Source of the DNA: Rhodococcus sp. (in: high G+C Gram-positive bacteria)
GTDB lineage: Bacteria > Actinomycetota > Actinomycetes > Mycobacteriales > Mycobacteriaceae
Length of the DNA stretch: 64,000 nt
Assembly: GCF_023264675.1 (NCBI RefSeq)
Contig: NZ_JAHFVG010000004.1
Location: 62,001 to 126,000, forward strand
Direction: 5' to 3'
The notes below the pieces were generated by a model. The model did not search any database and had not been told where the DNA came from. It saw nothing but the letters and a program-made list of their open reading frames with translations. Shown one piece after another: positions 42,878 through 51,864 of this stretch (positions are counted from its first letter, which is position 1; every line of letters starts with the position of its first letter). The translations under genes and the position numbers were made by a program.

Positions 42878-43894
42878 ATGGGTCCACAAGATATGACATC
42901 GTCGAACCGACAACGCGTGATCGATATCGATGCGGTAGCGAAATCGGTACTGGCCAACGAACGATCCGGGCTTGCCCGAGCAATAACACTGGTGGAGTCG
43001 ACCCGAAGCGATCACCGTGATCTGGCACAGCAACTGCTGCTGCAGTTGCTGCCCAAGGCAGGCGGCTCGCATCGCGTGGGGATCACGGGAGTTCCCGGCG
43101 TCGGAAAGTCGACGTTCATCGATGCGCTCGGGATGTATCTGATCGGCAAGGGGCACCGGGTCGCGGTGTTGGCGGTCGATCCGTCGTCGACGCGCACCGG
43201 CGGTTCCATTCTCGGTGACAAGACTCGGATGGCTCGGCTGACGGTTGCGGACGACGCGTACATCCGGCCCTCTCCCACGTCGGGAACTCTCGGGGGAGTA
43301 GCGCGGGCTACCCGCGAGACGATCGTGCTGCTCGAAACGGCGGGTTACGACGTGATTCTGGTCGAGACCGTCGGTGTCGGCCAGTCCGAGGTGACGGTCG
43401 CGAACATGGTGGATTGTTTTGCGTTTCTGACGCTCGCGCGAACGGGTGATCAGCTGCAGGGCATCAAGAAGGGCGTGCTCGAACTCGCTGATCTGGTTGC
43501 CGTCAACAAGGCCGACGGCAAGCATCTCATCGAGGCCGAGAGCGCAGCACGCGAACTGGCAGGCGCCTTGCGGATGATCTACCCGCACGATGCGATCTGG
43601 CAGCCACCGGTGCTGACGATGAGTGCCATCGAGGGCACCGGGCTCGACGAGTTCTGGGATACCGTGCTCCGGCATCAGCAGGTGCTGTCCGACGCGGGTG
43701 AATTCGCGGAGAAGCGCCGGACTCAGCAGGTCGACTGGACGTGGACCATGGTCAACGAGCAACTTCTGCGCCGGCTTGCGCAGAATCCAGCGGTCAAGGC
43801 GATTCGCTCGGACGTCGAACTGCGAGTGCGCGACGGTTCCCTCACGGCCGCGTTGGCCGCTCAGGAATTGCTCGACGCCTTCGACCGCAACTAG
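42878..43894 (+). CDS. meaB: MeaB, GTPase chaperone of methylmalonyl-CoA mutase
   Basis: 338-residue SIMIBI G3E-type GTPase (ArgK/MeaB family). The P-loop GVPGVGKST is at about 68-76, LAVDPSSTRTGGS follows, VETVGVGQSE is the switch II region, and NKAD (about 211) gives guanine specificity. It guards and reloads the B12 cofactor of the mutase. Starts two bases after mutB; ATG 42893 is an alternative. It meets the nucleoside hydrolase gene end to end with a four-base overlap. Matches Rv1496. Confidence 0.93.
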   Translation: MGPQDMTSSNRQRVIDIDAVAKSVLANERSGLARAITLVESTRSDHRDLAQQLLLQLLPKAGGSHRVGITGVPGVGKSTFIDALGMYLIGKGHRVAVLAVDPSSTRTGGSILGDKTRMARLTVADDAYIRPSPTSGTLGGVARATRETIVLLETAGYDVILVETVGVGQSEVTVANMVDCFAFLTLARTGDQLQGIKKGVLELADLVAVNKADGKHLIEAESAARELAGALRMIYPHDAIWQPPVLTMSAIEGTGLDEFWDTVLRHQQVLSDAGEFAEKRRTQQVDWTWTMVNEQLLRRLAQNPAVKAIRSDVELRVRDGSLTAALAAQELLDAFDRN

Positions 43895-44934
43895 TACAAC
43901 CGGGCGGCCAGCTGTCCGACGCGGTCGATGAGGTCGTCGAAGAATGCGGCGGGGTCGGTGGTCGTCGCGATCGCCGCGTTGAGCGGTTTTGCCCACATTC
44001 CTCGCCAGTCGGCGACGGTGGTTCCCCTCGTGAGGGTTCCGACGAGTTCGACGTCGACCGTGGCGGGCCGGAGGGTCACGATCGAGGGGTTCAGTGCGAC
44101 GGCAGCGGCAAACGGGTCGTGCATGTGGGACAGGAATCCTTGGTCGTGGTCGCGGTGGAACTCCATGTAGAAGCGGACGGCGTCGGAGAAGTGCCGCACG
44201 ACGGGGTTCGATGCCGACGACCGGGTGTCCGAGGTGTCGGATTCCGAAATGACTTCGGGGGGAGTGCTTCCCGCTCGCTCGGCGAGGCGTGCGATGTGGT
44301 GTGGAAGCATTTCGATGGTCTCGGTGATGTCGAGTGGACACACGATCGGTAGGCGATCCACCGGGAGATCGGAGAATGCCGCGAAGACCTCGGCGGCGGC
44401 TTCGGGATCGACGGCGATGTTCCATTCGCTCGTCGGCGTGGTGTTACCGGGATGCTGAAATGCGCCGCCCATCAGAACCAGGCGCTTCAACATCCGTGGG
44501 AGTTCGGGCTCGACTCGGATCGCTCGGGCGAGATTTGTCAGCGGGCCGGTGACCAACCCGGTGATCTCACCTGGGCGTTCTCGCACCAGTTCCACCCAGG
44601 CGGTCGTCGCGTCGCGTGTGGAGAGCGGTCGTGTCGATACAGGTAGCTCGGCGTAGCCGATGCCCTGCGGGCCGTGCGTTTCTTCGGTTGTCATCAACGG
44701 TGCAACCAGCGGGGTCTGAGCGCCGAGGGTCACTTCGATGTCGGTGGCCCGGCACAGATCCAGCCACGCGAGGTTGTTCGCTGCGACCTGATTCACCGGT
44801 ACGTTGCCTGCCGTCGATGCGATCGAGAGGATCTCGGCTTCCGGACTCGACAGCAGATAGAGAAGAGCGAGGGAGTCGTCGATGCCGGTGTCGACGTCGA
44901 CGATGAGGGGAACGGTGACGTCGGATCGGCTCAT
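43891..44934 (-). CDS. Inosine-uridine preferring nucleoside hydrolase family
   Basis: 347 residues. The calcium-binding cluster DVDTGIDD at 13-20 (Asp13, Asp15, Asp19, Asp20) begins the fold, NIAVDPEAA lies mid-protein and an HDPFAAAV motif near 278-285 provides the late His and Asp ligands. It cleaves the N-glycosidic bond of ribonucleosides for salvage; the exact base preference is not readable. ATG 44934 overlaps the OsmC-like stop by four bases. Confidence 0.87.
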   Translation of the reverse strand: MSRSDVTVPLIVDVDTGIDDSLALLYLLSSPEAEILSIASTAGNVPVNQVAANNLAWLDLCRATDIEVTLGAQTPLVAPLMTTEETHGPQGIGYAELPVSTRPLSTRDATTAWVELVRERPGEITGLVTGPLTNLARAIRVEPELPRMLKRLVLMGGAFQHPGNTTPTSEWNIAVDPEAAAEVFAAFSDLPVDRLPIVCPLDITETIEMLPHHIARLAERAGSTPPEVISESDTSDTRSSASNPVVRHFSDAVRFYMEFHRDHDQGFLSHMHDPFAAAVALNPSIVTLRPATVDVELVGTLTRGTTVADWRGMWAKPLNAAIATTTDPAAFFDDLIDRVGQLAARLY

Positions 44935-45398
44935 GCGGCAACCACCTTCGGCTGGTGCCGGACCGGGAAATTGACCGATCTGGCGATGAAGCACTTCGAC
45001 GATGCGTCGTGGTGCAGGCGTAGCGCCTCCTCGAACATCGACGGATCGGAGACCGTGACGACCGGAGTAAGCACAACTTCGGTGAACTGCCCACCACCGT
45101 CGGACTCTTCGCTCATGCATCCGGTCGGAAAGTCCCGGTAGTCGGTGACGACAACTCCGGCCGCCGCGCTCAGGCCGAGGTACCAGAGCATATGACATGC
45201 CGAGAGCGATGCAACGAGCATTTCCTCCGGGTTCCACTTCGCGGAGTCACCGCGGAAGCTGGGGTCGGCGCTTCCGAAAAGGTTCGGTTTGCCGTGGATC
45301 GACACCGTGTGATCGCGATCGTAATCACGGGCTCCCGTCGTTCCGGGTCCTCGATTGCCGGTCCAGACCGTTGCGACCGAATATGTGTGAGTATGCAC
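44931..45398 (-). CDS. OsmC/Ohr-family peroxide-reducing protein
   Basis: 155 residues with the OsmC fold. The paired cysteines Cys68 (SLSACHMLWYL) and Cys136 (SSKCFIARSV) are the peroxidatic and resolving residues. The head HTYSVATVWTGNRG is typical of the YhfA/SACOL-type OsmC group. It would reduce organic hydroperoxides. GTG 45398 is chosen on family N-terminus; GTG 45413 is possible and the frame is open much further. Coupled with the nucleoside hydrolase and divergent from the MFS gene. Confidence 0.86.
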   Translation of the reverse strand: MHTHTYSVATVWTGNRGPGTTGARDYDRDHTVSIHGKPNLFGSADPSFRGDSAKWNPEEMLVASLSACHMLWYLGLSAAAGVVVTDYRDFPTGCMSEESDGGGQFTEVVLTPVVTVSDPSMFEEALRLHHDASSKCFIARSVNFPVRHQPKVVAA

Positions 45399-45612
45399 CC
45401 CCTCATCGTGCACGCCCCGGTCGCTCGCCGTCGCATCAGCACCGCCTATGGCGGACTTCCAGTCGCCCGAGTTGTCCGCTTGGTACCAATTGTGATGAGC
45501 TGGCGAACAATTGGTGATATAGCCGCCTGACCTCGCTCGATGCTCGAGAAATGCATGATGTGGGCGATTCGCAGGTTGAATACTGGTCTTTTCTCTGGCT
45601 AACGTTGTGGAA

Positions 45613-47133
45613 ATGACGGTTGCGCACGATTCGGATTCATCCAATACGCCACCGGAGGACGCTCGGTGGGGGCACGGCCATGTCCAACATCTTCGGCGCG
45701 GGGCGTTCGCCACGCTGATGCATCGAAAGCCGAAGCTCACCGAGGACGGGATCACCGTCGTCGACCAGCCCATGCTCAAGCGCGCAGTATCGGCGGCGGC
45801 ACTGGGCAACACCATGGAGTGGTTCGATTTCGGCGTCTACGGCTACCTCGCTGCGACACTCGGCAAGGTCTTCTATCCCGACGCCTCTCCTGGCGTCCAA
45901 CTCATCAGCACGTTTGCGACGTTCGCCGCCGCATTCGTCGTTCGGCCACTCGGCGGCCTGTTCTTCGGTCCGCTCGGTGACAGAATCGGCCGCCAGAAGG
46001 TCCTCGCCGCGACCATGATCATGATGGCGATCGGGACGCTCGCCGTGGGACTGATTCCAAGTTACGCCACGATCGGTATCTGGGCGCCGATTCTGCTGCT
46101 GGTCGCTCGGCTCGTTCAGGGCTTCTCGACCGGCGGCGAGTACGGCGGTGCGACGACGTTCATCGCGGAATACTCCCCGGACAAACGTCGGGGCTTCCTC
46201 GGAAGCTGGTTGGATTTCGGCACTTTCGTCGGTTACGCCATGGGATCCGGTCTCGTCACCATCCTCAATGCCGTTCTCGGCGACGCGACGATGGTCGAGT
46301 GGGGTTGGCGCATACCGTTCTTCATTGCCGGACCCATGGGCGTCATCGGCCTGTATCTACGCCTCAAGCTCGAGGACACACCGGCATTCCGCAAGCAATT
46401 GGACGATCACGAGAACAAGGTCAAAGAGCAGGAGAGCGGAGGCAGGGAGATCGGGAAGATCTTCACTCGCCATTGGCGCGCACTGTTGATCTGTATGGGA
46501 ATCGTGTTGCTGTACAACGTGTCCAACTACATGGTCACCAGCTACCTCCCGACGTACTTCACCGAGGTCGTGGGCCGGAGTCAGCTCAGCGCCGACTTGC
46601 TTGTGTTGTCCGCCATGGTCATCGTCGTCTCGATCATCGTCGGAGTGGGGCGGCTGACCGACTGGATCGGTCGAAAGCCGGTGTTCGTCTTCGGCGCCAT
46701 CGCCCAGATTGCACTCGCGATTCCCTGCTTCGTCCTCATTCAGAAGTCGGGATGGGTCGGTCCGTTGATCGGTTGCCTGATCCTGGGCGTCATCCTGGCG
46801 TGCTTCGCGGCACCGAGCGCGTCTACCCTTCCTGCACTTTTTCCCACCAAGATTCGCTACGCGGCACTCTCGATCGGGTTCAATCTGTCGGTGTCTCTGT
46901 TCGGTGGCACGACCCCCCTGGTGACGTCGGCATTGGTGACGACGACCGGCAGTCCGATGATTCCGGCGTACTACCTCATGCTCAGCGGTGTGATCGGGCT
47001 CGTCGCCGTCGGCTTCCTCCGCGAGTCCGCGACACAGCCGCTGGAGGGGTCACCTCCGCAGGTCGATTCGCCGGACGAGGCCAAAGAGCTCTACGGCGAA
47101 GTCTCGAAGCTCCCCGCACCCGCGAACCCCTGA
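45613..47133 (+). CDS. MFS transporter, ProP/metabolite:H+ symporter type
   Basis: 506 residues with 12 membrane helices and a hydrophilic N-terminal extension of about 55 residues. The motif GNTMEWFDFGVYGYLA and GPLGDRIGRQKVL (loop 2-3) are characteristic of the ProP/KgtP metabolite:H+ symporters. GFSTGGEYGGA lies in helix 4. Substrates in this family are proline, betaine, ectoine, citrate or dicarboxylates. The long central loop (about 250-285) is charged. Start ATG 45613; GTG 45607 also possible. Confidence 0.87.
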   Translation: MTVAHDSDSSNTPPEDARWGHGHVQHLRRGAFATLMHRKPKLTEDGITVVDQPMLKRAVSAAALGNTMEWFDFGVYGYLAATLGKVFYPDASPGVQLISTFATFAAAFVVRPLGGLFFGPLGDRIGRQKVLAATMIMMAIGTLAVGLIPSYATIGIWAPILLLVARLVQGFSTGGEYGGATTFIAEYSPDKRRGFLGSWLDFGTFVGYAMGSGLVTILNAVLGDATMVEWGWRIPFFIAGPMGVIGLYLRLKLEDTPAFRKQLDDHENKVKEQESGGREIGKIFTRHWRALLICMGIVLLYNVSNYMVTSYLPTYFTEVVGRSQLSADLLVLSAMVIVVSIIVGVGRLTDWIGRKPVFVFGAIAQIALAIPCFVLIQKSGWVGPLIGCLILGVILACFAAPSASTLPALFPTKIRYAALSIGFNLSVSLFGGTTPLVTSALVTTTGSPMIPAYYLMLSGVIGLVAVGFLRESATQPLEGSPPQVDSPDEAKELYGEVSKLPAPANP

Positions 47134-47189
47134 TCTCCCGCGACCGCCTGATCATCCACGAAAGTCCGATCGCCCACGACGGTCTGCCT

Positions 47190-48578
47190 TCACCCGAAAG
47201 TCGGTGGGTCCTCGCCGAAGGGTCGAGACGGCGACGGGTAGTCGGCGTAGTCGGCGAGGGCAGGTCTGGCCGTGCGGATGTCGCCGTGCAGCGCTGTTGT
47301 GGCCGCCGTCGGCAATTGGGCGGCTACAGGATCGGCGACACGGCCGTCAGCGGACAGAAGCCAGGCCGCGGTGCGAGCGAGGGACACCGACACGTCGAGG
47401 CCTGCGGCACCTGCAGCCTTCGCAGCGAGCCCGTCGACCACCGCTGCGGCGAGCAGATATCCGCTCGCGTGATCGAGCGCCTGCGCCGGTAGTGCGCCTG
47501 GTTTGTCCGATGTGCCTTCGATCCTCGCGATGCCGGTCGCAGCCTGCACGATGCTGTCGAATCCTCGACGATCGTGCCAGAGCGTTCGACTTCGATTGGG
47601 GCCGGGCTGCGCGGCGTCGCTCGATCCCCATGCCGAGACCGATGCATGGATGATTCCGGGCGACACACCGTCGTCGAGGGCAATCCCCAGTGCCTGCAGC
47701 GCTCCCGGGCGGTAGCCCGTGACCACCACATCGGCTCGACTCAGCAGTCCGCGAACCGTCGCAACGTCTTCCGCGGTGTCGAGGTCGAGCAGTGTCGTCC
47801 GTTTGCCCTGGCCGTTCTCCCCGTGCTGCCAGCCGATCTCGCGCAGATGTGGCGAATCGACACGGAGAACGGTTGCACCGAGCAGTGCCAGCGCACGCGT
47901 TGCAATCGGTCCCGCGATGACACGGGTGAAATCGAGCACTCGAACACCGCGAAGCGGCGGTCCTCCGGTCGGGGGTGTCGACGACCGAGCGGCCCGGACC
48001 ATGCCCGCCCGATCGGTGCGATGCACGATGCGCACCAGGGGGTCCATATCCGACGCTGCTCCCTGCTCGGATGCCCATTCGGCTTCGGAGCGGACGCGGA
48101 CGGCAATGGCGGAACCCGACCAGCATCGTTCTTCGACCTCACGGCCCGTCATGGTGGCCACACGGGCGGCGAAAGGTACCGCACCGATGCCGGGATCGAG
48201 ATCGAGTGCCGAGGTCAGGGCCGCACGATGGTGTGGGTAGTTGGCATGCGTTCGAATCCATCCGTCGGCGCACGGAAAGAACCCGGACAGTTCGGCGAAT
48301 CCTTCGACCGGTGCGCCTCCGATTCGCATCATCCGATCGCCCGAGAACGACGCAGTGATGCGTTCCGGCGCGAGCGACCATGGAGTCTTCTTCGGGCGTG
48401 CTTCCACCGTCAACCGGTCGATTGCAGCAGCGAGGGCTGCAATCGACCCTGCAGCGAGTGAGGACACCGGCAATCGAGCCGCCAGCAGAGGTCCCCAGTT
48501 CCCCTCGGTGAATCGGCTGTTCGCGGACTGCGTTCCGAGCGCTCGGTCGTAGGCGACGAGCAAGTCTCGGAAGGTCAC
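47190..48578 (-). CDS. CaiB/BaiF (family III) CoA-transferase-like protein with reversed domain order
   Basis: 462 residues. The usual N-terminal motif of the family (LRGVRVLDFTRVIAGPIATR) appears only at about residue 210, followed by a VDSPHLREIGW cofactor segment, DVVVTGYRPGALQALG and a DHASGYLLAA region. Residues 1-190 instead resemble the middle and C-terminal part of the family (SGFFPCADGWIRTHANYPHH). The order thus looks permuted, or a fused remnant of a double enzyme. The start is GTG 48578 and overlaps the enoyl-reductase-like gene by four bases. The CoA donor and acceptor are unknown. Confidence 0.78.
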   Translation of the reverse strand: MTFRDLLVAYDRALGTQSANSRFTEGNWGPLLAARLPVSSLAAGSIAALAAAIDRLTVEARPKKTPWSLAPERITASFSGDRMMRIGGAPVEGFAELSGFFPCADGWIRTHANYPHHRAALTSALDLDPGIGAVPFAARVATMTGREVEERCWSGSAIAVRVRSEAEWASEQGAASDMDPLVRIVHRTDRAGMVRAARSSTPPTGGPPLRGVRVLDFTRVIAGPIATRALALLGATVLRVDSPHLREIGWQHGENGQGKRTTLLDLDTAEDVATVRGLLSRADVVVTGYRPGALQALGIALDDGVSPGIIHASVSAWGSSDAAQPGPNRSRTLWHDRRGFDSIVQAATGIARIEGTSDKPGALPAQALDHASGYLLAAAVVDGLAAKAAGAAGLDVSVSLARTAAWLLSADGRVADPVAAQLPTAATTALHGDIRTARPALADYADYPSPSRPFGEDPPTFG

Positions 48579-49840
48579 TCCTTCTTGGCCCAGATCTCGA
48601 ATCCAGCAGCCACGAGCCGCGTGACCAGAGCGTCTCCGATTGCGGTGGCCGGCGTCAGAACACCCGCAGCGTCGGGCAACTCACTTCGGTTGTGTACCAG
48701 CGCAAGCGCGGACTCTCCCAGCATGACCGACGTCGCCTTGTAGCCGGGATCACCGGATGCCTTCACACGCGAGTGGTATCGAGCACCGGTGGTCGTGGTC
48801 GTGTAGAGGTCCATGGTGAAATGGCCGCTGTCCTGAGCCTTGAGGCTCGGACCGTCACCGGGCTTCGGCAGGATGCGATCGAGAAGTCTTTTCGGGGCGA
48901 ATGTCATCCCGACCACCATGGCGCCGAGCCCAGCCGACACCGCTCCGGCGATGACCGGGGAGAGGACGGACGAGCCGACCGACATCACCTCGCGGTAGCG
49001 AAATTCTTTGCCGTACGCCCAGTCTCGCAGTGAGTTGCTTCGCCGCACGACACGGGTGTTGTACGACGCCATGACGAATGGCGCCTTCCAGCCTCGAACA
49101 CCCGGTGCGATGTCCTTGCCGTTGACCAGAGCGACATCGGCCTGACGTCCGAGATTCGGTTCGAGCGAACGATCGGGGCTCAGCGAGTACGGCCGTGCCG
49201 CGAGACGTCGAAGAGCACCGTCCTTCTTGACGACCTCGATCTGGGTGCGGAGTGAGTCGACGGTGCCGCCGCTGACGCCACCGCGCATCGAACTGACGAC
49301 GAGTGTCGTGTCGGTGAGCTCGCCCGCATCGTCCTTCGCCACCGCAGCGTGAAGAACATGAACGCCCAGATCGGAAGGGATGGAATCGAATCCACACGAG
49401 TGAACGATGCGAGCGCCGGTGCGAGATGCGATGTCGTGGTTGGTGTCGATGCTCTCGCGAGCGAACAGAACCTCGCCGGTGAGATCGACATAATCGGTGC
49501 CTGCCTCGGCGCAGGCGGTCGTCAGCGGCAGACCGTACTTCGCGTACGGACCGACGGTGGTAATGACGACCTTCGCACTCTCGGCGAGGGCACGAAGCGA
49601 CGTTGCATCCGTGGAATCGGCCTCGATCAGCGGCCACTGCGCCGCTGATACCGGCAGCGACCTTCGGGCGGCTTCGAGCTTCGCCGCCGACCTACCGGCG
49701 AGCGCGACGGACGTTCCGTCCGGTAAATGCTCGGCCAGGTATGCCGCAGTCAGGCGCCCGACGAATCCGGTGGCGCCGAAGACCACGATGTCGTACGTGC
49801 GGGATGCCGGTGTGGTCTCGGACGGCTCAGTCGAAGTCAT
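48575..49840 (-). CDS. Saccharopine-dehydrogenase-fold reductase (trans-acting enoyl reductase type)
   Basis: 421 residues. Rossmann motif VFGATGFVGRL at about 20-30, then TVGPYAKYGLPL and a HSCGFDSIPSDLG phrase, all typical of the mycobacterial trans-acting enoyl reductases (Rv2449c/Rv2953 group), which act on polyketide-bound lipids such as phthiocerol precursors. A hydrophobic glycine-rich segment (about 295-325) suggests membrane contact. ATG 49840 is used; the ORF continues upstream but without support. Coupled to the CaiB-like gene. Confidence 0.82.
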   Translation of the reverse strand: MTSTEPSETTPASRTYDIVVFGATGFVGRLTAAYLAEHLPDGTSVALAGRSAAKLEAARRSLPVSAAQWPLIEADSTDATSLRALAESAKVVITTVGPYAKYGLPLTTACAEAGTDYVDLTGEVLFARESIDTNHDIASRTGARIVHSCGFDSIPSDLGVHVLHAAVAKDDAGELTDTTLVVSSMRGGVSGGTVDSLRTQIEVVKKDGALRRLAARPYSLSPDRSLEPNLGRQADVALVNGKDIAPGVRGWKAPFVMASYNTRVVRRSNSLRDWAYGKEFRYREVMSVGSSVLSPVIAGAVSAGLGAMVVGMTFAPKRLLDRILPKPGDGPSLKAQDSGHFTMDLYTTTTTGARYHSRVKASGDPGYKATSVMLGESALALVHNRSELPDAAGVLTPATAIGDALVTRLVAAGFEIWAKKE

Positions 49841-49863
49841 GTACTGGACAGTAACGCGGATCA

Positions 49864-50241
49864 CTACGAGAGTCGAAGTGCCTGCCGTGAGCGTGTGCGC
49901 AGAACGAAGTACCCCGCCCACGACACGACGACGGCACTCGCGGCGAGGAGGCGGACGGCACCGAGCGCGCTCTCCGGGTAGACGACTCCGGTGAGGTAGA
50001 AGTCGATGAAGCCGGTGGACGGCAAGGCTGCTCCGCCGGACTGGACCCGAGCCCAGTTCTCCAGTGCCGTCAACGGGCAGTCGATGCCTACGACGATCGA
50101 GGCGAACCCCCAGGCGGCGCAGCAGGCGTGTAACCAGATGGTGCGCTTGTACCGCCACGCGAGAAATCCACCGGCGACGACGTACGCGACGAAGGTGAGG
50201 TGCGCCACCACGGTGACGTCGGCCAGGGCCCGATAGAGCAT
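49864..50241 (-). CDS. DUF2784 membrane protein
   Basis: 125 residues with membrane helices at about 3-27, 33-52 and 90-117, in the compact DUF2784 layout (RYKRTIWLHACCAAWG and VGIDCPLTALENWAR). A GIDCPLTxxE motif is the family hallmark. Function unknown. It stands between the GCS2-like ligase and the reductase gene on the same strand with short gaps, so possibly co-transcribed. Confidence 0.82.
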   Translation of the reverse strand: MLYRALADVTVVAHLTFVAYVVAGGFLAWRYKRTIWLHACCAAWGFASIVVGIDCPLTALENWARVQSGGAALPSTGFIDFYLTGVVYPESALGAVRLLAASAVVVSWAGYFVLRTRSRQALRLS

Positions 50242-50257
50242 CTACGGATGATATGCC

Positions 50258-51754
50258 TCAGAAAGACCAGGTGTGCGCCGGTTCGCCCTCGTTCATCAGC
50301 GTGACATAGTCCGACAACATGCCGGCAAGGGCAACGTCACGCGACGCTCCGGCGCGCTCGCGCGCCACCACCGAGTCTCGTTGCCACACCGAACCCGAAC
50401 GGGAACTCAGGCAACGCCCTTCGATGACGCCCAGGTAACGGTCACGTACGACGGTGTCGACGCCGTACGCCTCCAGCCCTGCGTCCGCCATCGGGAGCAG
50501 GCGTCGAAGGACCAGTTCCTGCGGACTGATCCAGCCGACTTCCGGCCAGTACAGCCGTGCGTCGAAACCGCTTCGTGCTGCCGAGTGCAGGTTCTCGATG
50601 GCGGCGTCGAACGACATCTGACTCCACAGTGGCCGGTCGGCCTCCGCGAGGGTCCGCAGCGTGCCGTAATAGAAAGCGGCGTCGGCCAGCGTGTCGACGA
50701 TCGACGGCCCGGCAGGCAATACCCGGTTCTCCAGCCGAATGTGATGCCCGCCCCCCGAGCGATCGTAGATCGGTCGATTCCAGCGGTAGACGGTGCCGTT
50801 GTGCATGCGCAGTTCCGACAGATCGGGTGTTCCGCCTTCTGCCAGAACAGCTTTCGGGTCCTCGTCGCTGCACACCGGCAAGAGTGCGGGGAAGTAGCGC
50901 GAGTTTTCCTCGAACAGGTCGAAGATCGAGGTGATCCATCGTTCGCCGAACCAGACGCGAGGACGGACCCCCTGGTTCTTGAGTTCCTGTGGGCGAGTGT
51001 CCGTTGCTTGTTCGAACAGCGGAATTCTCGTTTCGTGCCAGAGTGCTCTGCCGGCGAAGAACGGAGAGTTCGCCGCCAGTGCGACCTGAACACCCGACAG
51101 TGCCTGCGCCGCATTCCAATACGCAGCGAACTCGTCGGGCGCGACCTGCAGATGAAGCTGAACCGACGTACAGGCGGCTTCGGGGAGGATGGTGTCGGTG
51201 ATGGTCGACAGATCTTCTGGACCCGATGCACCCGGCAACGGCACACCTGATATCTGCAATTCGATGTCTTCCCCGCGGGCCGCGAAAATCTGCTGATTGA
51301 GAAGGTCGTAGCGAGGATTGGCCGAGAGCCACCGATGCTCGAAGTGACCTTCGGTCAGTGTCGGTAGCATCCCGATCATTGCCAGCCGACTCCCGGAATC
51401 GCGCGCACGCTCGTCCGCCTTGTTCAACGAAGTGCGTAGATCGGTCTCCAGCTCGGCGATGCTGTTCCCGCGCAGCGGACGGGGCTCGACGTTGATCTCG
51501 ATGTTGAACTGGCCGAGTTCGGTTTGATAGTCGGGATCGGCGATGGCATCGAGAACTTTGGCGTTGGCCATCGCCGGTGCCATGTCGTCGTCGACGAGAT
51601 TGAGCTCGATCTCCATACCGATTTTCGGCTCACCGACATCGAACGTCTCGTCCGCGAGCATGATCGCCAACGCGTCGAGGCACTGCTGCACCTTCTGCCG
51701 GAACTGATGCCTGTCCTGCCGGGTGAACTTTCGCTGTTCGACATCGTCGCCCAT
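50258..51754 (-). CDS. Glutamate-cysteine-ligase-like (GCS2 family) protein
   Basis: 498 residues of the GCS2 ATP-grasp-like carboxylate-amine ligase fold. The motif GMEIELNLV (about 46-54) is the ATP and metal site, HLQVAPDEF is a conserved strand and the WFGERWITSIFDLFEEN region forms the active-site lid. Family members make gamma-glutamyl amides; examples are YbdK and EgtA. It is longer than typical EgtA, so the thiol or amine substrate is unknown. ATG 51754 is preferred over GTG 51763. It has no gshB-like partner here. Confidence 0.82.
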   Translation of the reverse strand: MGDDVEQRKFTRQDRHQFRQKVQQCLDALAIMLADETFDVGEPKIGMEIELNLVDDDMAPAMANAKVLDAIADPDYQTELGQFNIEINVEPRPLRGNSIAELETDLRTSLNKADERARDSGSRLAMIGMLPTLTEGHFEHRWLSANPRYDLLNQQIFAARGEDIELQISGVPLPGASGPEDLSTITDTILPEAACTSVQLHLQVAPDEFAAYWNAAQALSGVQVALAANSPFFAGRALWHETRIPLFEQATDTRPQELKNQGVRPRVWFGERWITSIFDLFEENSRYFPALLPVCSDEDPKAVLAEGGTPDLSELRMHNGTVYRWNRPIYDRSGGGHHIRLENRVLPAGPSIVDTLADAAFYYGTLRTLAEADRPLWSQMSFDAAIENLHSAARSGFDARLYWPEVGWISPQELVLRRLLPMADAGLEAYGVDTVVRDRYLGVIEGRCLSSRSGSVWQRDSVVARERAGASRDVALAGMLSDYVTLMNEGEPAHTWSF

Positions 51755-51864
51755 GTTTACCACCCGTTCCCAGACCGTGGATCTCCCCGAAGGTTCCCGT
51801 ATAGCCGTGAGTATCGCAGGGCAAACGTCGCAACGGAGCTCTTCTCACGGTGTCGTGCAGCGAG

